Assembly: GCA_949130485.1 (NCBI GenBank)
Contig: OX422189.1
Location: 6,853,620-6,917,619 of the forward strand
Direction: 5' to 3'
Source of the DNA: Agelas oroides
Lineage: Eukaryota > Porifera > Demospongiae > Agelasida > Agelasidae
DNA: 64,000 nt
Position 1 is the stretch's first letter; every line of letters begins with the position of its first letter. The notes below the pieces were generated by a model, which saw only the letters and a program-made list of their open reading frames with translations, was not told where the DNA came from and made no database searches. The position numbers and the translations under genes are program-made. This document shows, one piece after another, positions 19,801 to 31,889 of the stretch.

Positions 19801-22800
19801 CTAAGCTTGCTGAGGTGGGTAATCAGGGTATGCAGCCCGGTGTGCTTCCTGAGGTGGATAAGGAGACTGTGGAGGGTATGCTTCTTGAGGTGGATAAGGA
19901 TGCTGTGGAAGGTATGCTTCTTGAGGTGGATAAGGGTGTTGTGGAGGTGGGTACATTTCTTGAGGTGGATAAGGGTGTTGTGGAGGTGGGTACATTTCTT
20001 GAGGAGGCGGTGCACATGGGTATGCAACCTCAGGAGGAGGAGGGTAGGCAGACATCTCATGTGCAGAAGCCTGTGTGACATCAGTCCCAGGAGCTGGATA
20101 GGTCTGGGAACCACCTTGCAGAGAGGTTGTTGTGACAGTAGCAGGCTGTGTGGTGGTTGTAACAGTTCTGTGTGAGTGCCCGTATGAAGCACATGTTCTG
20201 CAGCAGACAGCAACACAGATGGTGATGATGGAGAGAACTACAACTGTCACCCCCACAACAATTCCAGCAACATTGCCTATAGGGAAAGACATAATAATAA
20301 CTGAAGGTAGGTGAGATGATAGGATGGACCACAGAAAGCACAATCCCTGCAATTGTCACTGCAACAGCAATTCCAACAACATTGTCTAGAGAAGGACATA
20401 ATAATAAATTGTGATTACAGTTTGAGGTTAAACCGAGTTAATTAAGGATGTTTGACACCCTATCAGTGGTACTGTAGGTGTGGGGAGAGCCTACAGTTGC
20501 GTACATGTGCATACTCCTCATTCATTAACTGCATGAGCTTCTAATATTCCCATGCAAATCGCTAAATCATTCTGGAGAATTAAATTCAAAGGAGGATGCT
20601 TAGTGTATTTCAGATTGGTACGTATAGCTATCAACTGTGGATCTTGTATGTCTTTGTTGTTAGGGTTAAGTTCTTTCTCTATAGGGTGCATTATTGGAGG
20701 AGCTAGTAGTTGCATAAAAACAAGAAAGTATGCACTTTGCTTATGTTTACATTTATTAGGAGATGTGTTCTTGCTATGTAACATACTTACGGCTAGAACT
20801 GCCAGTTGTAGGGCTACCGCATCCAGTCTCATCAGTGCCATCAGTGCAATCTTGATTCCCATCACAGCGGTCAGTGGACCTGATACATTGACCATTGCTG
20901 CACCAGAATGCTCCACTCTGACAGGAAACTGTGTAAATGCATCCAGTATGTAATTTTATACAAAAGTTGGCAATTATCTAGAATAGCAAGTAGTGATACA
21001 GTTACTATAGCCTTTATGTCACATGATCTGGTGACAAACAAAATTGAGGGGAAACTTACAGCAGTTCATCTCATCACTTGCATCAGAGCATGTCCTAATT
21101 CCATTGCATCGTAAAGAGGAAAATACACACTGGCCACTGGTACAGCGGAACTGGGTGGAACTACAACCTATAGGCCAGTATATAGCAGGACGGAATGAGT
21201 AGTGCAAGTGGCCACATAAAAATATGAACACAGATACAATAGTCCATTTATGCGACAGAATATTTACATTACATTTCAGCAACTGCATTTTAGAATGAGT
21301 ACCGTAATTATTCGAATACTACGTATGATCCCATTTAACGTAAGAAATTCAATTTTAGGAATTTATCATGAATCTAATTCTACGTACGCCGAGTCTTAAT
21401 TTATTTATGTTGATACAATTTAACGACTGAAGCCACCCTCCAACCTTCATGGCCTTCCTACCAATCTCACGAACAGGTGTACTGTCTTCATAGTTCAGCT
21501 ACGTTTGTGCACAAAAAAAAACAACTATACACTTATCTAGCTAGTAGCGCTTTGGCGCAACCTTCATCAGTCCAAGAGTTCGACAATGTACACAATTCGA
21601 GGAAAAGCCAACTGTACACTTATCTAGGTAGCGAAGGACACTTGATACTGCCTTCATCGGTTACAGAGTTCGACAAGGTCTGTACACAATTGTAGGAAAA
21701 ACCAGCTATACACTTATAAGGCTTGCAAAAGCACGCCCTCACATTTCCACGTATTGTGATTCTGCACGCAATTCTAGGAAAAAACGGCCATACACTTAAT
21801 TAGCTTACGAAAGCAGGCCTTCGCGTTTTCAGTTACTGTGATTCTGCACGCAATTCTAGGAAAATCCAGCCATACACTTACCTAACTTACCTAACTTCAA
21901 CAGCTTGATCTCACCTAATGTGACCACAGAGCATGCACCAAAATTTGTAGAGAGAGGGGGCATGCCCCCCAGACACTCTACATGGATAATTGTTGCTCAT
22001 GCAGATATCACCAAACGTTAACACCTAAATTTCTATAGGTTTCCAGCAGGGCACACCACTGGCCAGCAGCTACACAGTAAAACTATTTAGGTTACTTCAA
22101 CCATATTTCAGTTATCTCCATTGACAGCGGAAACTGGGGGGGGGGGGGGGGGGGGGAGGGGCACCCAGGGCATGTTCCCCCCCTTGAAGAGATTTTGTCG
22201 CATAGTGCCCACCTTCAAGCTGTTAGGCATGGTGACCTTTGTGACCGCTTTTGCAGTGAGTGATCACTGAACTAGTTTCAAAATGAAGTACAAAGTAGAA
22301 ACTGTTTTTGTCCAGGTCGTAAATTCGTCTATAAGATGCCCACCTCATCAGACCCGACATGTACAAGGTTGACTATAATGACTGAAATGCCTCGTGACTA
22401 CTGATGTGTATCGTGGAGAATGGCAGTATTACTCCCGCCATGTACTCTAGTCGGACTAGCGGCATTTGGGTACAAATATGGCCTCAGACGCAATCTCAGA
22501 GCAACTAATTGAAAAATTTTTCTGGGGGAGCAGGGCCCCAGACCCAGCTAGCATGTGTGCGCTTACACACGCACCATCATCAGTGTCCCCCCACCCAATT
22601 TCAAGTACCTTCCACCGCCTCTGATCTCAGTTGCATGTGTGTGGTGTACACATCATGAAGTTCAAGGAATGCTTCCAAACAAGTCTTCTGAAGACCTTGA
22701 AATCAAAATGTTGAGAAGCTTCTCTATTAATTAAACCCGGTCTTCTTTTCAGAACATCAATTAGCATTTCTGGAAAAGGTTTGGTTACATACTTATGGTA

Positions 22801-25800
22801 GAAGTGCCAGTAATGTAGCCAAATAGGACTTCTGAAAGAAGAAACTAATCTATCTAAAGAAGAAACTCTTGGATGGAATTTCAAGAAACCTTTTTTAGAA
22901 GCATTCCTGAGACTTCTGATAATGATACCACTCTGGTGCAACTGAGATAACCTACAAATATTGTAACCTAATTTTTTTACAGTGATATATATACACAGCC
23001 TGCCAGGTACTCTTTCTAACTTCCCTCTCAATGACTGTGATTTCCCCACCCTAACTAAACATATAGAAAAACTGTGGTCAAATATTAAATTCTTGTGTCA
23101 ATCACAAAAACTGATGTTATGATATGTACATGCACTATCCAAGTGAGACACTACATACCAGTGAGCTGTTGACAGTAACCCAGTAACAGTGTATGGTATA
23201 GTTAAAATCAGCTACACATGTAGCTGTACTAGTTTTTAAGCACGAATGCTCTTAGACTGTAGGCATAGTGTACAAATCAAGTTCTATCACTCACCACCAC
23301 GCCATAGCTGTGGTGTGTATTCCCATCCCCCCACTCCTATTGAATCGTTTGGCAACTTACCACATCCAATTTCATCACTTCCATCAGAGCATGCTCCAGA
23401 CACCCCATTGCACCGAAAGATGGAGGAGATGCACTCACCACTGGTACACCGGAACTGGATGGAGCTACACTGACCTGAACATTCATGTGTAACCATTTAA
23501 CCAGGGTATTCACTGTCATAGGCTATTAAAGAGTATGTACAAGTGTAAACCATACCCCAAAATGTTTGGAGTTTAGTACTGCAGATTCACCTTAGCCAAT
23601 AGATGTCTACTTAGCTGAAAAGTTAGCATAAGGACAAGAAGCTTCACCCTCAAGGGAGGAGCCAGATAAGTTTACTAAACACTGATAGCTAGGAAGGCAG
23701 ACATTTACCTGCTTTTGCACTTGTGTGCATCATTAACTGACAGCATTGTAGCACGATAGTGCACTCAATACATGTAGCATTAACTTTACATGGATGCATA
23801 CGGAATGTGTGAAGTCATGTAAGTGGAAATATTCCGACTGGAATTGCTGTAAGGGGTGATGTACCACTTTTCCACACTTGTTTGTAAATCTTGGGGAATA
23901 ATGGTAACCAGTGTTGCCACATATCTATTCATTACTGCCTAGTGCCCACTTATATACCCTAGAGTAAGACAGTTGTATGGATTCAGCAACTGTACCACTT
24001 AGCTATGAATCCATAGCTAACACTGGCAGTTCTTCAATATGCCAAAAATGGCAATTTGTCGCAGTAGTGTATGAGAGGCTACAGTCCAGGTACTGTACAA
24101 TAACCCTGATCATTTTCTAAACAGAGTAGCTATGTCTACCCGAAATGAGATGCTGCATGATGAGGATGAAGCCCTAATGCATACAACTCACTCACCACTG
24201 GTATTATGACTGAAACGGTGCATACACCAATCCATGCCATTAATCTGATATATTGTAGACAGTGGTATATAAACAAGGTGGTAACTATTGAGTTGGCACA
24301 AGAACTAATGCTGCACAAATTCTTGGACATTGTGGATGTGGGAGGGGCTTCATGTGGAAGCTTACTCTTACAAGTTAGCTACAAAGCCAAAACACATAGA
24401 GCCAAGAGTTCATAACTCAATGAATCATTGAGACATCAAATCGTCTTCAGTAATATCATCACTATGTGTGGTGTATGTGGTGTATGTTTGGATCTATGTA
24501 CCTGAACAGTTCCTTCCAAGTACATCCAGTACTAAATTATCAGGGCAGGCACAGGTATAGCGATCTGTAGCTGTTGCACTGAGCAAACATAGGTGGCTAC
24601 AGCCTCCATTGTTGCTAGCACATGGATTTGGACCTGCATACAATATAAACAGCTAATAATCACACAGGCAGGAGAATATTTTACGATATATATCATGCAA
24701 GATTAATAGAAAGTAAAGAAAGCTGATGATCTTATAGCTGATGTAACATTTGGAAGCTACTTCATACACCACACCTTACTTGGGGATCAGCCTCGTTCCC
24801 AGGGTCTCCCCTGCTTTTCATTGGGGCACAAAGGAGAGCTTTGGAACAAGACTGGAAATGGATGTGATGGACATGCATGGCCAACAATCTTTTATGCTGC
24901 TTTAGACAGTTGGGTACTTCAATTGCCGTCTTCTTTTGAAACAGCACTTTATTACATTGGATCTTATTTGTTTGTCTGAGTGAGCCAACCTGGAGGTAAC
25001 TGCTGTCTGTTCTCTGAAACAACTTCAATACCAGTTGGAAGGTTAAATCCTCGTATTAATGCAGTTAACGAACTTCCATTTGCAAATATTGAGAAGATCA
25101 TATCTCTGCCCCAGTCACTCCAGTAGAGGGTGCTGTTGAAAAATGACAGAGAAAAGCCTTGGTAGTCTGGTAAAGATGATGCAAGGGACACAATGAGTCG
25201 CCGGTTAGTGCCATCCACATTGGAGCTCTCAATTTTGTCCAGGGAACCATCTATCCAGTAGAGCACTTGGTTCTGATAGTCTAATGTGAGACCATTTGGC
25301 CAAACAAGTTGTGAACTGTGGAGTACTTGTCTTGACTTTCCATCCATTGAAGCACGTTCTATTTTAGCGACAACTCCCCAATCACTCCAGTACATCCAAC
25401 TGCAAAAATGCAAACATGTTTAGCTATACTCTAAATGCACATATGGTTTACTTGATACTTACCGAGTAGCTGGATCAACAACTATAGCTCTTGGTGATGT
25501 AGTATTTCCTGTTCTGATTAGCACTTTGCGAATTCCAGTTTGCATGTCATAAACCTCAATGTGCTTGAGTGTAGCATCCATCCAGTACAATTTTCCATTC
25601 ACCCAATCCACCGATAAACCATCTGCAGTAAAGGTATACAAATCTTTTGGATTATGTACTGGTATACACATATCTATTGAGGGATAGGATGCAATAAATA
25701 TTTGCTCATAGACTTCTCGTTTGTTAGCAATAGCCATGACTTTACTACACTACACACACGCATCAATTTATACATACATACATACATACATGTTATTAAG

Positions 25801-28800
25801 GTTATGAGATACCGCTCTTATGCGCGTACTTACTGTACATTCTAAATATACGCACCCACGTAACAATTTTCACTTGAAACAGCTTCGATTAGATGTGTAT
25901 TTTTTTCAACCAAATATAGAGTTCAACAGCTATGTATACGAAATGGTTTAACATCCAAAATGCTATAAAATGGAATATGCAGGGTATGACGGAGAGCTTT
26001 TTTGGATAGTGTCAGCTGTCATAAGTAGTAATTGTGTGATACGAGGAGTTTTAGTGGAAAACAGACTGTTTCTCAAAAACCGAGAGGTATATATTCTACA
26101 GAAAAGCCTTCTCATGCCCTCGAAAATGCTATGAATTTTACATTCGTTCTTCCCTCCTGGTTGTTTGCGGAAGTGGAATTTGGCTGGAAAATTTGTGAGT
26201 TTTGACCATTCGTGTACAACTGCTCCTTTGAGATTGTTCATTGCTTGTCGCTGTGCAAGTTTGTGTTGTTCCTCATCCTCCGTGTTTTGCAGCTGTAGCC
26301 TAATGCATGCAGCCACTGTGAGTTGGTCCATCTGAACCGCTGACCGTGCCCATTTCTGTATCCTGTAACCTTAAAGTTCTCACCCAACAACATATGTTCA
26401 TACATACACATATATATACAGTTATACACACGACTCCGACGAACGAGAGGAAGGTTAGAACTCACCGTACCACCCTATATTGAGTCTAGCTACCTACTGG
26501 CCAGCGATACACCGACCAAACGATTGGCTACGCAGCGGCAGGCTCGTAGCTAGCTGGTGGTGGTGTGAAAACTGCATCGTGTTCTCTGACTGCACACATT
26601 CTGCGCCTTCATGATCCTTTTCCCTGCAGAACTGAGCCACTACGAGCTTCATCGCAAGCCGCACGAGATGGTGACAGACAATTCTGCCATTGCTGTTTTC
26701 CTCACGCACTCCACAGCGAGGAAGGGGGCGTATAAACTAGACTAATTACCATTATTCAATTATAAGCCTCCCCCATACTTGTAGCTAAATCTAATCAGTA
26801 TAGAAAGGGGGGCATAATTTCGAGTGAGTATACAGTACATACATGCATACATACATACATGCATACATACATACACACATGCATACATACATACATGCAT
26901 GCATACATACATACATACATACATACATACATACATACATACACACATAAATACATAAATACATACAGGTGTATGCACGTATGCATACTTCCGTCATTAT
27001 TTGTGGGTGTATCAAAGAAGCTGCCAGTACTCATGTCTACTGAGCAGAAGCCAGGGTATAGTATATACTTTAGGGTTCCGAGTCAGTATATACTTTAGGG
27101 TTCCATGGCAACCATGAGTCAGCTGCACCATCATGGCTTCTGTTAGTGTAGGTGTGTACTTTAAGTGCATTCCCTCAGGCTTCATAATTGTGAATACATT
27201 GTACTTGACTCGGTATAAATTCCTAGAAGCCCACTATTATGTCGGGCATATAATTTATGTATTTTTAAATGTATACACCCTCTTCCTCTTGCCTTTTTTA
27301 TTATGCGCTCTTGGTAACAGACAACAAGCTAAAATTGTACACGCCAGTTGGGTTACCTGCACCAGTGGACAGTGGGACACATTGTCCAATTATAATTTGC
27401 ACTCATTTTGCTAAACTATTGTGCTTACAGTGTAAACTACTTTCAGTACTTTACATGTTAACTAATATTATCTCCAAGAACCAATCAAGTTGGAGATTAT
27501 AACACATAATGCATGGTAGCTACAGGATTTGTTTACAATAACCAACATTGACTTTGGGTTCTTCTCTCAGAGTCTGGTGGTTATTGACCATGAATCCCTG
27601 GCTACCATGCATTACCTATGGATAATAAATTTGTTACATCCCCTGCATCTCTACATGTGCATATAAATTTGAATGTCAAACTCACAAACACTCTAATTAG
27701 ACACCTGCACATTTATCTTCCACTACAAAGGTACATGCGTATGCACTATGATCCTTACCTACAACAGATAGTCCAGAACTCACAAGAACCGTCACTTCTG
27801 AACCATCCAACTTTGCTCGTGATATTGTCCTAGCCCTCACATCTGACCAAAACATGTAGTCTTGCCTGGAGGAATCAGAGTATATTTAGGGTACCGTGTT
27901 GTGTATAACTAGCTACTAGACATATAGAGCTGTAATTATTGTGATTACATCGATCTCAAGTCTTTATGACTCACTTTCAAAATTAGAATAAAATCACTGT
28001 CAGTGTAACTTATTGTGCTGTAGGCTACCACTCTGAAGTAATAGTACCCATATGAACACAGTAAAATCTATTACAATGTAACCTCCAGTCTATGCCACCC
28101 AGTTTTTGGCTTAGCTAAAGTCATAGGTTAAGTGTTTGTATAATGTGCCCTAATTGTTGCTGGAGATACTCTATCAAGCTCTATGAGGCCATGAGACCAG
28201 TAATAATATTATTGGTATGTTATATCGACTATACCTGTAGTTATAATCAAGAGCAATGGGGTTTTGTAGACCAGTCACTAAACGCTGAATGCCACTTGAA
28301 TTCAAGTTAGAACGATAAATGCTACCAAAGTCTCTGTCAGCAAATAGTAGATATGGTTGCAGACCTGTATGTAAAGAGAGCAAACTAACAACAAGCTGAT
28401 GTCATCTATTACAAACAAACCTACTAAAGGCACGCATGCCAAAATCACACAATTGTGTAGCTACGTGTTAAAGTGGTGGGAATCACTCACAGGTGCGTCA
28501 GACTCTACTGACTAACAGGATCATTCAAATGCCTCAGTTCCCAAATATAGGACCATGGTTTCAGCCTAATTGGGCCTCATCAGGTTATGCAACATACAAA
28601 ATGTAAGACTACTATACAATTGTCTTATGTCCAGCCTGCATGTGCCTCCTGGTGAGAAACGGTCTGGTGAACAAAGCCAAATTTCTTGGGCCTATTCCCA
28701 AAAAGTGGTAAAGTGGTAAAGACCAATGAGACTGCAAGATCGTTAATTACACTTCCCTTACGACAGTAAAATTTTAGCACTACTACGTATACCTTTTTTG

Positions 28801-29185
28801 AGCGTATTTTCCACAAAATGTTTTGAATGTTGCTAGGTTACACTGTTGCAAGAGTGTGCAAAAGCCCAAGAAATTCGACTTGGTTTACCAGACCATTTTT
28901 GCTCGTGAGAGGGTTGGCCTGAGAGCTGTTGGAATTCAGAATAGCAACTTGAAAAGTGCATACATGTTCATACCTGCCTCATTCTAATTTGTCTGATGTG
29001 TGTGGTATTACAGTGTGTGCATGCATGCCTGCAACACACAAAGACCATGCATATTGCATTAAGTAAATGTGTGCAATGAAATTCTATATACACAAGCAAT
29101 CCTTCATCTCACCTTGAGCATACAGGCAGGTCACCACATAGCTGAGAACAAGTATGGCAGGTACCCACTTCATGTATAAATCCAT
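19801..29185 (-). CDS. LRP5/6-like single-propeller membrane receptor, copy 2 (10 exons, 615 aa)
   Basis: Exons, in coding order: 29185-29113, 28364-28235, 27865-27759, 25622-25463, 25399-24990, 24633-24502, 23474-23361, 21167-21060, 20928-20791, 20276-19801. The first seven exons have exactly the lengths of those in copy 1 (73, 130, 107, 160, 410, 132, 114) and all phases join, giving 1848 nt. Signal peptide ([18 protein letters not shown]...), six YWTD blades, EGF, three LDLa modules instead of five, and a membrane helix ([20 protein letters not shown]). The long propeller exon differs from copy 1 at about four residues of 137, whereas the tail diverges sharply: it ends in repeated Pro/Tyr/Gln units ([22 protein letters not shown]) and lacks the PPPY motif. 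Such PYPPQ arrays occur in proteins that self-associate or bind WW/SH3 domains; the partner here is unknown. Two LDLa exons present in copy 1 are missing. Confidence 0.85.
19822..20010 (-). repeat. In-frame tandem repeat encoding the Pro/Tyr/Gln tail of copy 2
   Basis: Units of about 27-39 bp built around TCCACCTCAAGAA (minus strand) repeat five to six times and encode HPYPPQE(M/A)Y blocks. Unit lengths are multiples of three, so expansion or contraction alters tail length without breaking the frame. Confidence 0.75.
20339..20390 (-). pseudogene. Duplicated 5' end of the membrane-helix exon
   Basis: The minus strand reads CTCTAG followed by codons for [16 protein letters not shown], closely matching the start of the membrane exons of copies 1 ([13 protein letters not shown]) and 2. 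It lies just upstream of the used exon at 20276 and ends abruptly, so it is a partial exon duplication with an acceptor but no complete helix or donor. Confidence 0.6.
21502..21890. repeat. Diverged tandem repeat, about 80-95 bp unit, five copies
   Basis: Each copy carries a core TG(T/C)AC(A/G)CAATT.TAGGAAAA followed by CCA.C.(A/G)TACACTTA and ends in CAGAGTTCGACAA or TTACTGTGATTC. Copies diverge by roughly a quarter and split into two subtypes (first two and last two most alike). Confidence 0.65.
22125..22623. mobile_element. Possible hAT-like fragment with long G run
   Basis: Starts CAGCGGAAACTGGGGGG with about 20 consecutive G, and ends CCACCGCCTCTG, which inverted reads CAGAGGCGGTGG. Both ends resemble hAT termini of the CAG(T/C)GGCG type. 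An internal palindromic GGGGGAGCAGGGCCCCAGACCC stretch recurs elsewhere (21950, 29745, 47607). An exact 8 bp duplication was not found, so limits and class are uncertain. Confidence 0.35.
22627..23049 (-). CDS. Unrecognised 140-codon open frame inside an intron of copy 2
   Basis: A single uninterrupted frame ([20 protein letters not shown] ... [11 protein letters not shown]) with balanced amino-acid composition: many Arg/Lys, Trp, His and Phe residues, for example [20 protein letters not shown] and [20 protein letters not shown]. No signal peptide, membrane helix or known motif is visible. It abuts the hAT-like fragment, so it may be part of a transposon, a retrocopy of a host exon, or a nested gene. 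It is longer than chance frames nearby, but nothing proves translation. Confidence 0.3.
   Translation of the reverse strand: MGKSQSLRGKLERVPGRLCIYITVKKLGYNICRLSQLHQSGIIIRSLRNASKKGFLKFHPRVSSLDRLVSSFRSPIWLHYWHFYHKYVTKPFPEMLIDVLKRRPGLINREASQHFDFKVFRRLVWKHSLNFMMCTPHTCN
24788..24854. mobile_element. Foldback MITE in the propeller-EGF intron of copy 2
   Basis: Orthologous to the element at 7641-7707: same 67 bp length, same position 136 bp 3' of the propeller exon in coding direction, inverted ends CAGCCTCGTTCCCAGG and TTGGAACAAGACTG. Shared presence dates insertion before gene duplication. Confidence 0.6.
25962..26465 (-). CDS. Possible nested exon or small open frame, intron 3 of copy 2
   Basis: A minus-strand frame from an ATG at 26331 reads [20 protein letters not shown] and continues with a basic stretch ([20 protein letters not shown]) to a stop at 25963. 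Composition is protein-like in the first 75 codons and becomes less so afterwards. A TATA-like run lies about 80-90 bases upstream. No motif was recognised and copy 1 has no counterpart. It could be an unrecognised gene nested on the same strand as the receptor or a chance frame. Confidence 0.2.
26836..26967. repeat. CATA/CATG tetranucleotide microsatellite
   Basis: About 30 copies of CATA with interspersed CATG and CACA variants. All six frames are open because the unit lacks stops in most phases; those frames are artefacts. A short related run lies at 25773-25790. Confidence 0.95.
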
Positions 29186-30712
29186 TGTCCAGTTCCTTAT
29201 TGTAGCAGTTGAGTGAAGTACAAATAGTACAGTGAGTAGCAAATAAAAAAAATTTAATACATTTGTAATGGGTTACATTATTATGTTTTATACAAACTTG
29301 CCACACCGCGATCACCTACCACTGCATATGATGCATGACGTGCAAAGTTGTGGTTGGTAGTATGCATGATGAAGAGAGCTAAATCCATGGACTAAATTCG
29401 GCCAACGGTCGTCAGCGTCCATCAATAATACCAAGGTTATATTATCTACGAGAATTAAATTGCAGTGACAGTAGATGAGTATCATAAACGTGTTTAATAC
29501 ATGCTCTTAGCTGCAGATTAAGTTTCCTCATTCATGTTATTTTCAGCTGTAAGCAACGGTGCACTGAGCAGGCCCGTCACTGCAATTGTGCTTTAGAATT
29601 CCTAGACCTCACCACTGTTCTATGAAACCTGAAACTGCAGTAGCCTTCCTTGTGGTCATTTTAACCAAGCCAAGATTTTCAGAAGGGGGGGTTACATGGA
29701 ATATGTGATGTTCATGTATGTATGCATGAGCACACAAGACTAGGGGGGTCTGGGGGCATGCTCCCTCAGGAAATTTTTAGAAATTAGATGCTCCGAGATT
29801 ACTTCTGAGACCATTTTGGGACAGATGCAGAGCCGAAAATAGCTACATGACCCGCAGAGTATATATTGCATCCAGTTTTGCCTGTCCATGCATATATGGA
29901 GATTTGCTAAGTCAGCTGACATATCGAGTTTCCATGAGAGAAGGTACTACTGTACAGCTGGCAGAACAGCAGTCATTAGAAGGACAACTGGTGAACTTTC
30001 GAGCTCATGAAATTGTGATTTTTTTTACGCACGCGGTGCATAGCAGCTTGCTCAGACAGCGATGGCAGCGAGGCTAGTGAACCACTTACAAACGGTAGGG
30101 TATACTTAAGTATAGCTAGGCATTGTATAAAATCTTTTGGAGGGGTCTTTACTACCTTCAAAGTTTGACAGCACATGCATGACTGCTTCTATTAGATCAT
30201 GCTTGTGATCCTACTCTATATACATAGCAAAATCAAAGCTCTTTCATAGCGATATGCAGCATTTTGTCCACGCCTCTTGAAATTGGCAAGTTTCTTGCAG
30301 AAACTAATGCGCCCATTAAAGTATGTCCCACCTTGCATACCTGGGGCGGATGTTGGAGAAAGGAGGGGAATTTGTCGTCAGAATCTCCCCCAAGGTGGTC
30401 GGGATTGTCCCAATCCACTCAAATGACATACACATTCTCTTTTGTTATGTTAAATTCTTTAGTAAATTCCACAAATACCCATATCTCCCTGTCACACACT
30501 GTGCATGGCATGGAGATACAGGGAATTTGAAAGGGACATGTAGGGGGATGGTACGCAGGTTTGTGCCCCAGGTGGGCTTGTTCCATTAGGATATGTCAAT
30601 TCCCCTCCTATCCCCCCCACCCATCAAGCCCTAGGTAGGGCTTGGTATCCGCTTCGGCTGGATCCCTGGCAGCTCAGCCTTAAGTACTCGAATTCGGCCA
30701 CTGAGTTGCGGA
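29186..30712. other. Upstream region of receptor copy 2 up to the SINE
   Basis: The promoter of copy 2 should lie in the first part. Homology to the copy 1 upstream region runs to about 29548 (shared TTTTCAGCTG) and then stops. At 29740-29780 a GGGGGCATGCTCCC stretch with flanking AATTTTT resembles hAT-derived fragments. No gene was recognised in 29550-30700. Confidence 0.5.
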
Positions 30713-30741
30713 GTGACTTCGGTAGCTCAGTTGGTTAGAGC
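30713..30741 (+). repeat. 5' half of a tRNA-derived SINE
   Basis: Reads TTCGGTAGCTCAGTTGGTTA then GAGC, a good polymerase III A box with tRNA D-arm pairing (GCTC/GAGC). The sequence breaks off at the 9 bp GGTTAGAGC (30733-30741) where a TIR element begins, and continues after the second GGTTAGAGC at 37882. Confidence 0.7.
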
Positions 30742-31889
30742 TAGTCTCGCAAGCCCGACCCACTTCCGCTAGAGGAGGGAGAGGGTCTGGTGAACTGCGT
30801 GTGCAAGCCGTGTCCCACCGGAATGCAATTAGCTGGATGACGTAACCAGATTTCAAATAATGCACTCTTGAATTACCTGTTGCGGAGTAAGCACGCTCCC
30901 CGAGAAGTATAGTCGAAGTGTTTTTACAGCTTCTGCAGTAGCGGAAAAGATGCCCTAGCTATCCTTGGCCGTTTTCAAGACTGCTATTGCTGCTCAAACA
31001 GTGACGTAATCGTCATGTGACAAAATACTGTACCGCACTGTACAGTGCGGGGGATTCACTTTGTTCACCGACTCTGAGGACAGAAGGCACATGATTACCA
31101 CGTGACAGAAATGCTGATGCGCGCATTCGCGCGCCGAACTGAACTTATGCCGGCTGGCAGTGTACAGGTTACGCATGCCAATATGTAGGGTTTGGCTTTG
31201 CAGAATGAAGTCTTCATGCAAGCTGAAACAAATGGAAATCACAGCCAATGTAGAAGAAAAGTACTAAACTCTCTGATAAAGTAAAATATACACAAGATTG
31301 AAATCATGCAAAATTTTAGATGCATATCTAGCTGAAGATGAGAACAGTGACACAAGCAAGGTGCTACTGTGTCTGGAAATTTGGTAGAGATCTGTGACAG
31401 TCTTGGAAACTTGGATCCTTGTGTTTTACATCTAAAGAGAACAATGGGAATAGTAAACATCAAATTAATGGATTAATGAGAATGAAATCCCTAGCATTCA
31501 GCAATGACATAATACGCACTGCCCGGCACACTGGTCCATGGGGATCATGTGTCATTGACAATGTGCTGTACGATATTCCAAGAGCAACAACCATGAATAC
31601 AAGCTACAACTAGTGCTCTATGGATGAAGTCAATGTGGGCACATGGATTTTTCAACAAAACTTAAGCCGTCTGGCTAGTTAAAATTGCTTCCCATGAACA
31701 ACTGACCATTAAACTAGCAATGTACAGGTCTAGCCTGTCAGATGGCTTCAGCACAGTTGAAAACTGAATGCACTCATCATGACTTCATTCATAGAACCAC
31801 TCTTGTTGTAGCACTAATTCACAATTCTTGCCCTTGGAATGTCATCACAGCACATTAACTGCCAATATGATGTGACGTCATGTCTCCCT

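Larger units (their letters stand above)
21060..23360. other. Intron of copy 2 between LDLa modules
   Basis: From 21168 to 23360 the intron holds a diverged tandem repeat (21502-21890), a possible hAT-like fragment (22125-22623) and an orphan minus-strand frame (22627-23049), each listed separately. No additional LDLa exon was found. Confidence 0.6.

Noticed and set aside
19807-20175. Plus-strand frames opposite the tail of receptor copy 2
   Set aside because: Shadows of the repeat-encoding minus-strand exon.
26760-27034. Frames rich in MYVC or HTYI repeats
   Set aside because: They translate the CATA microsatellite.
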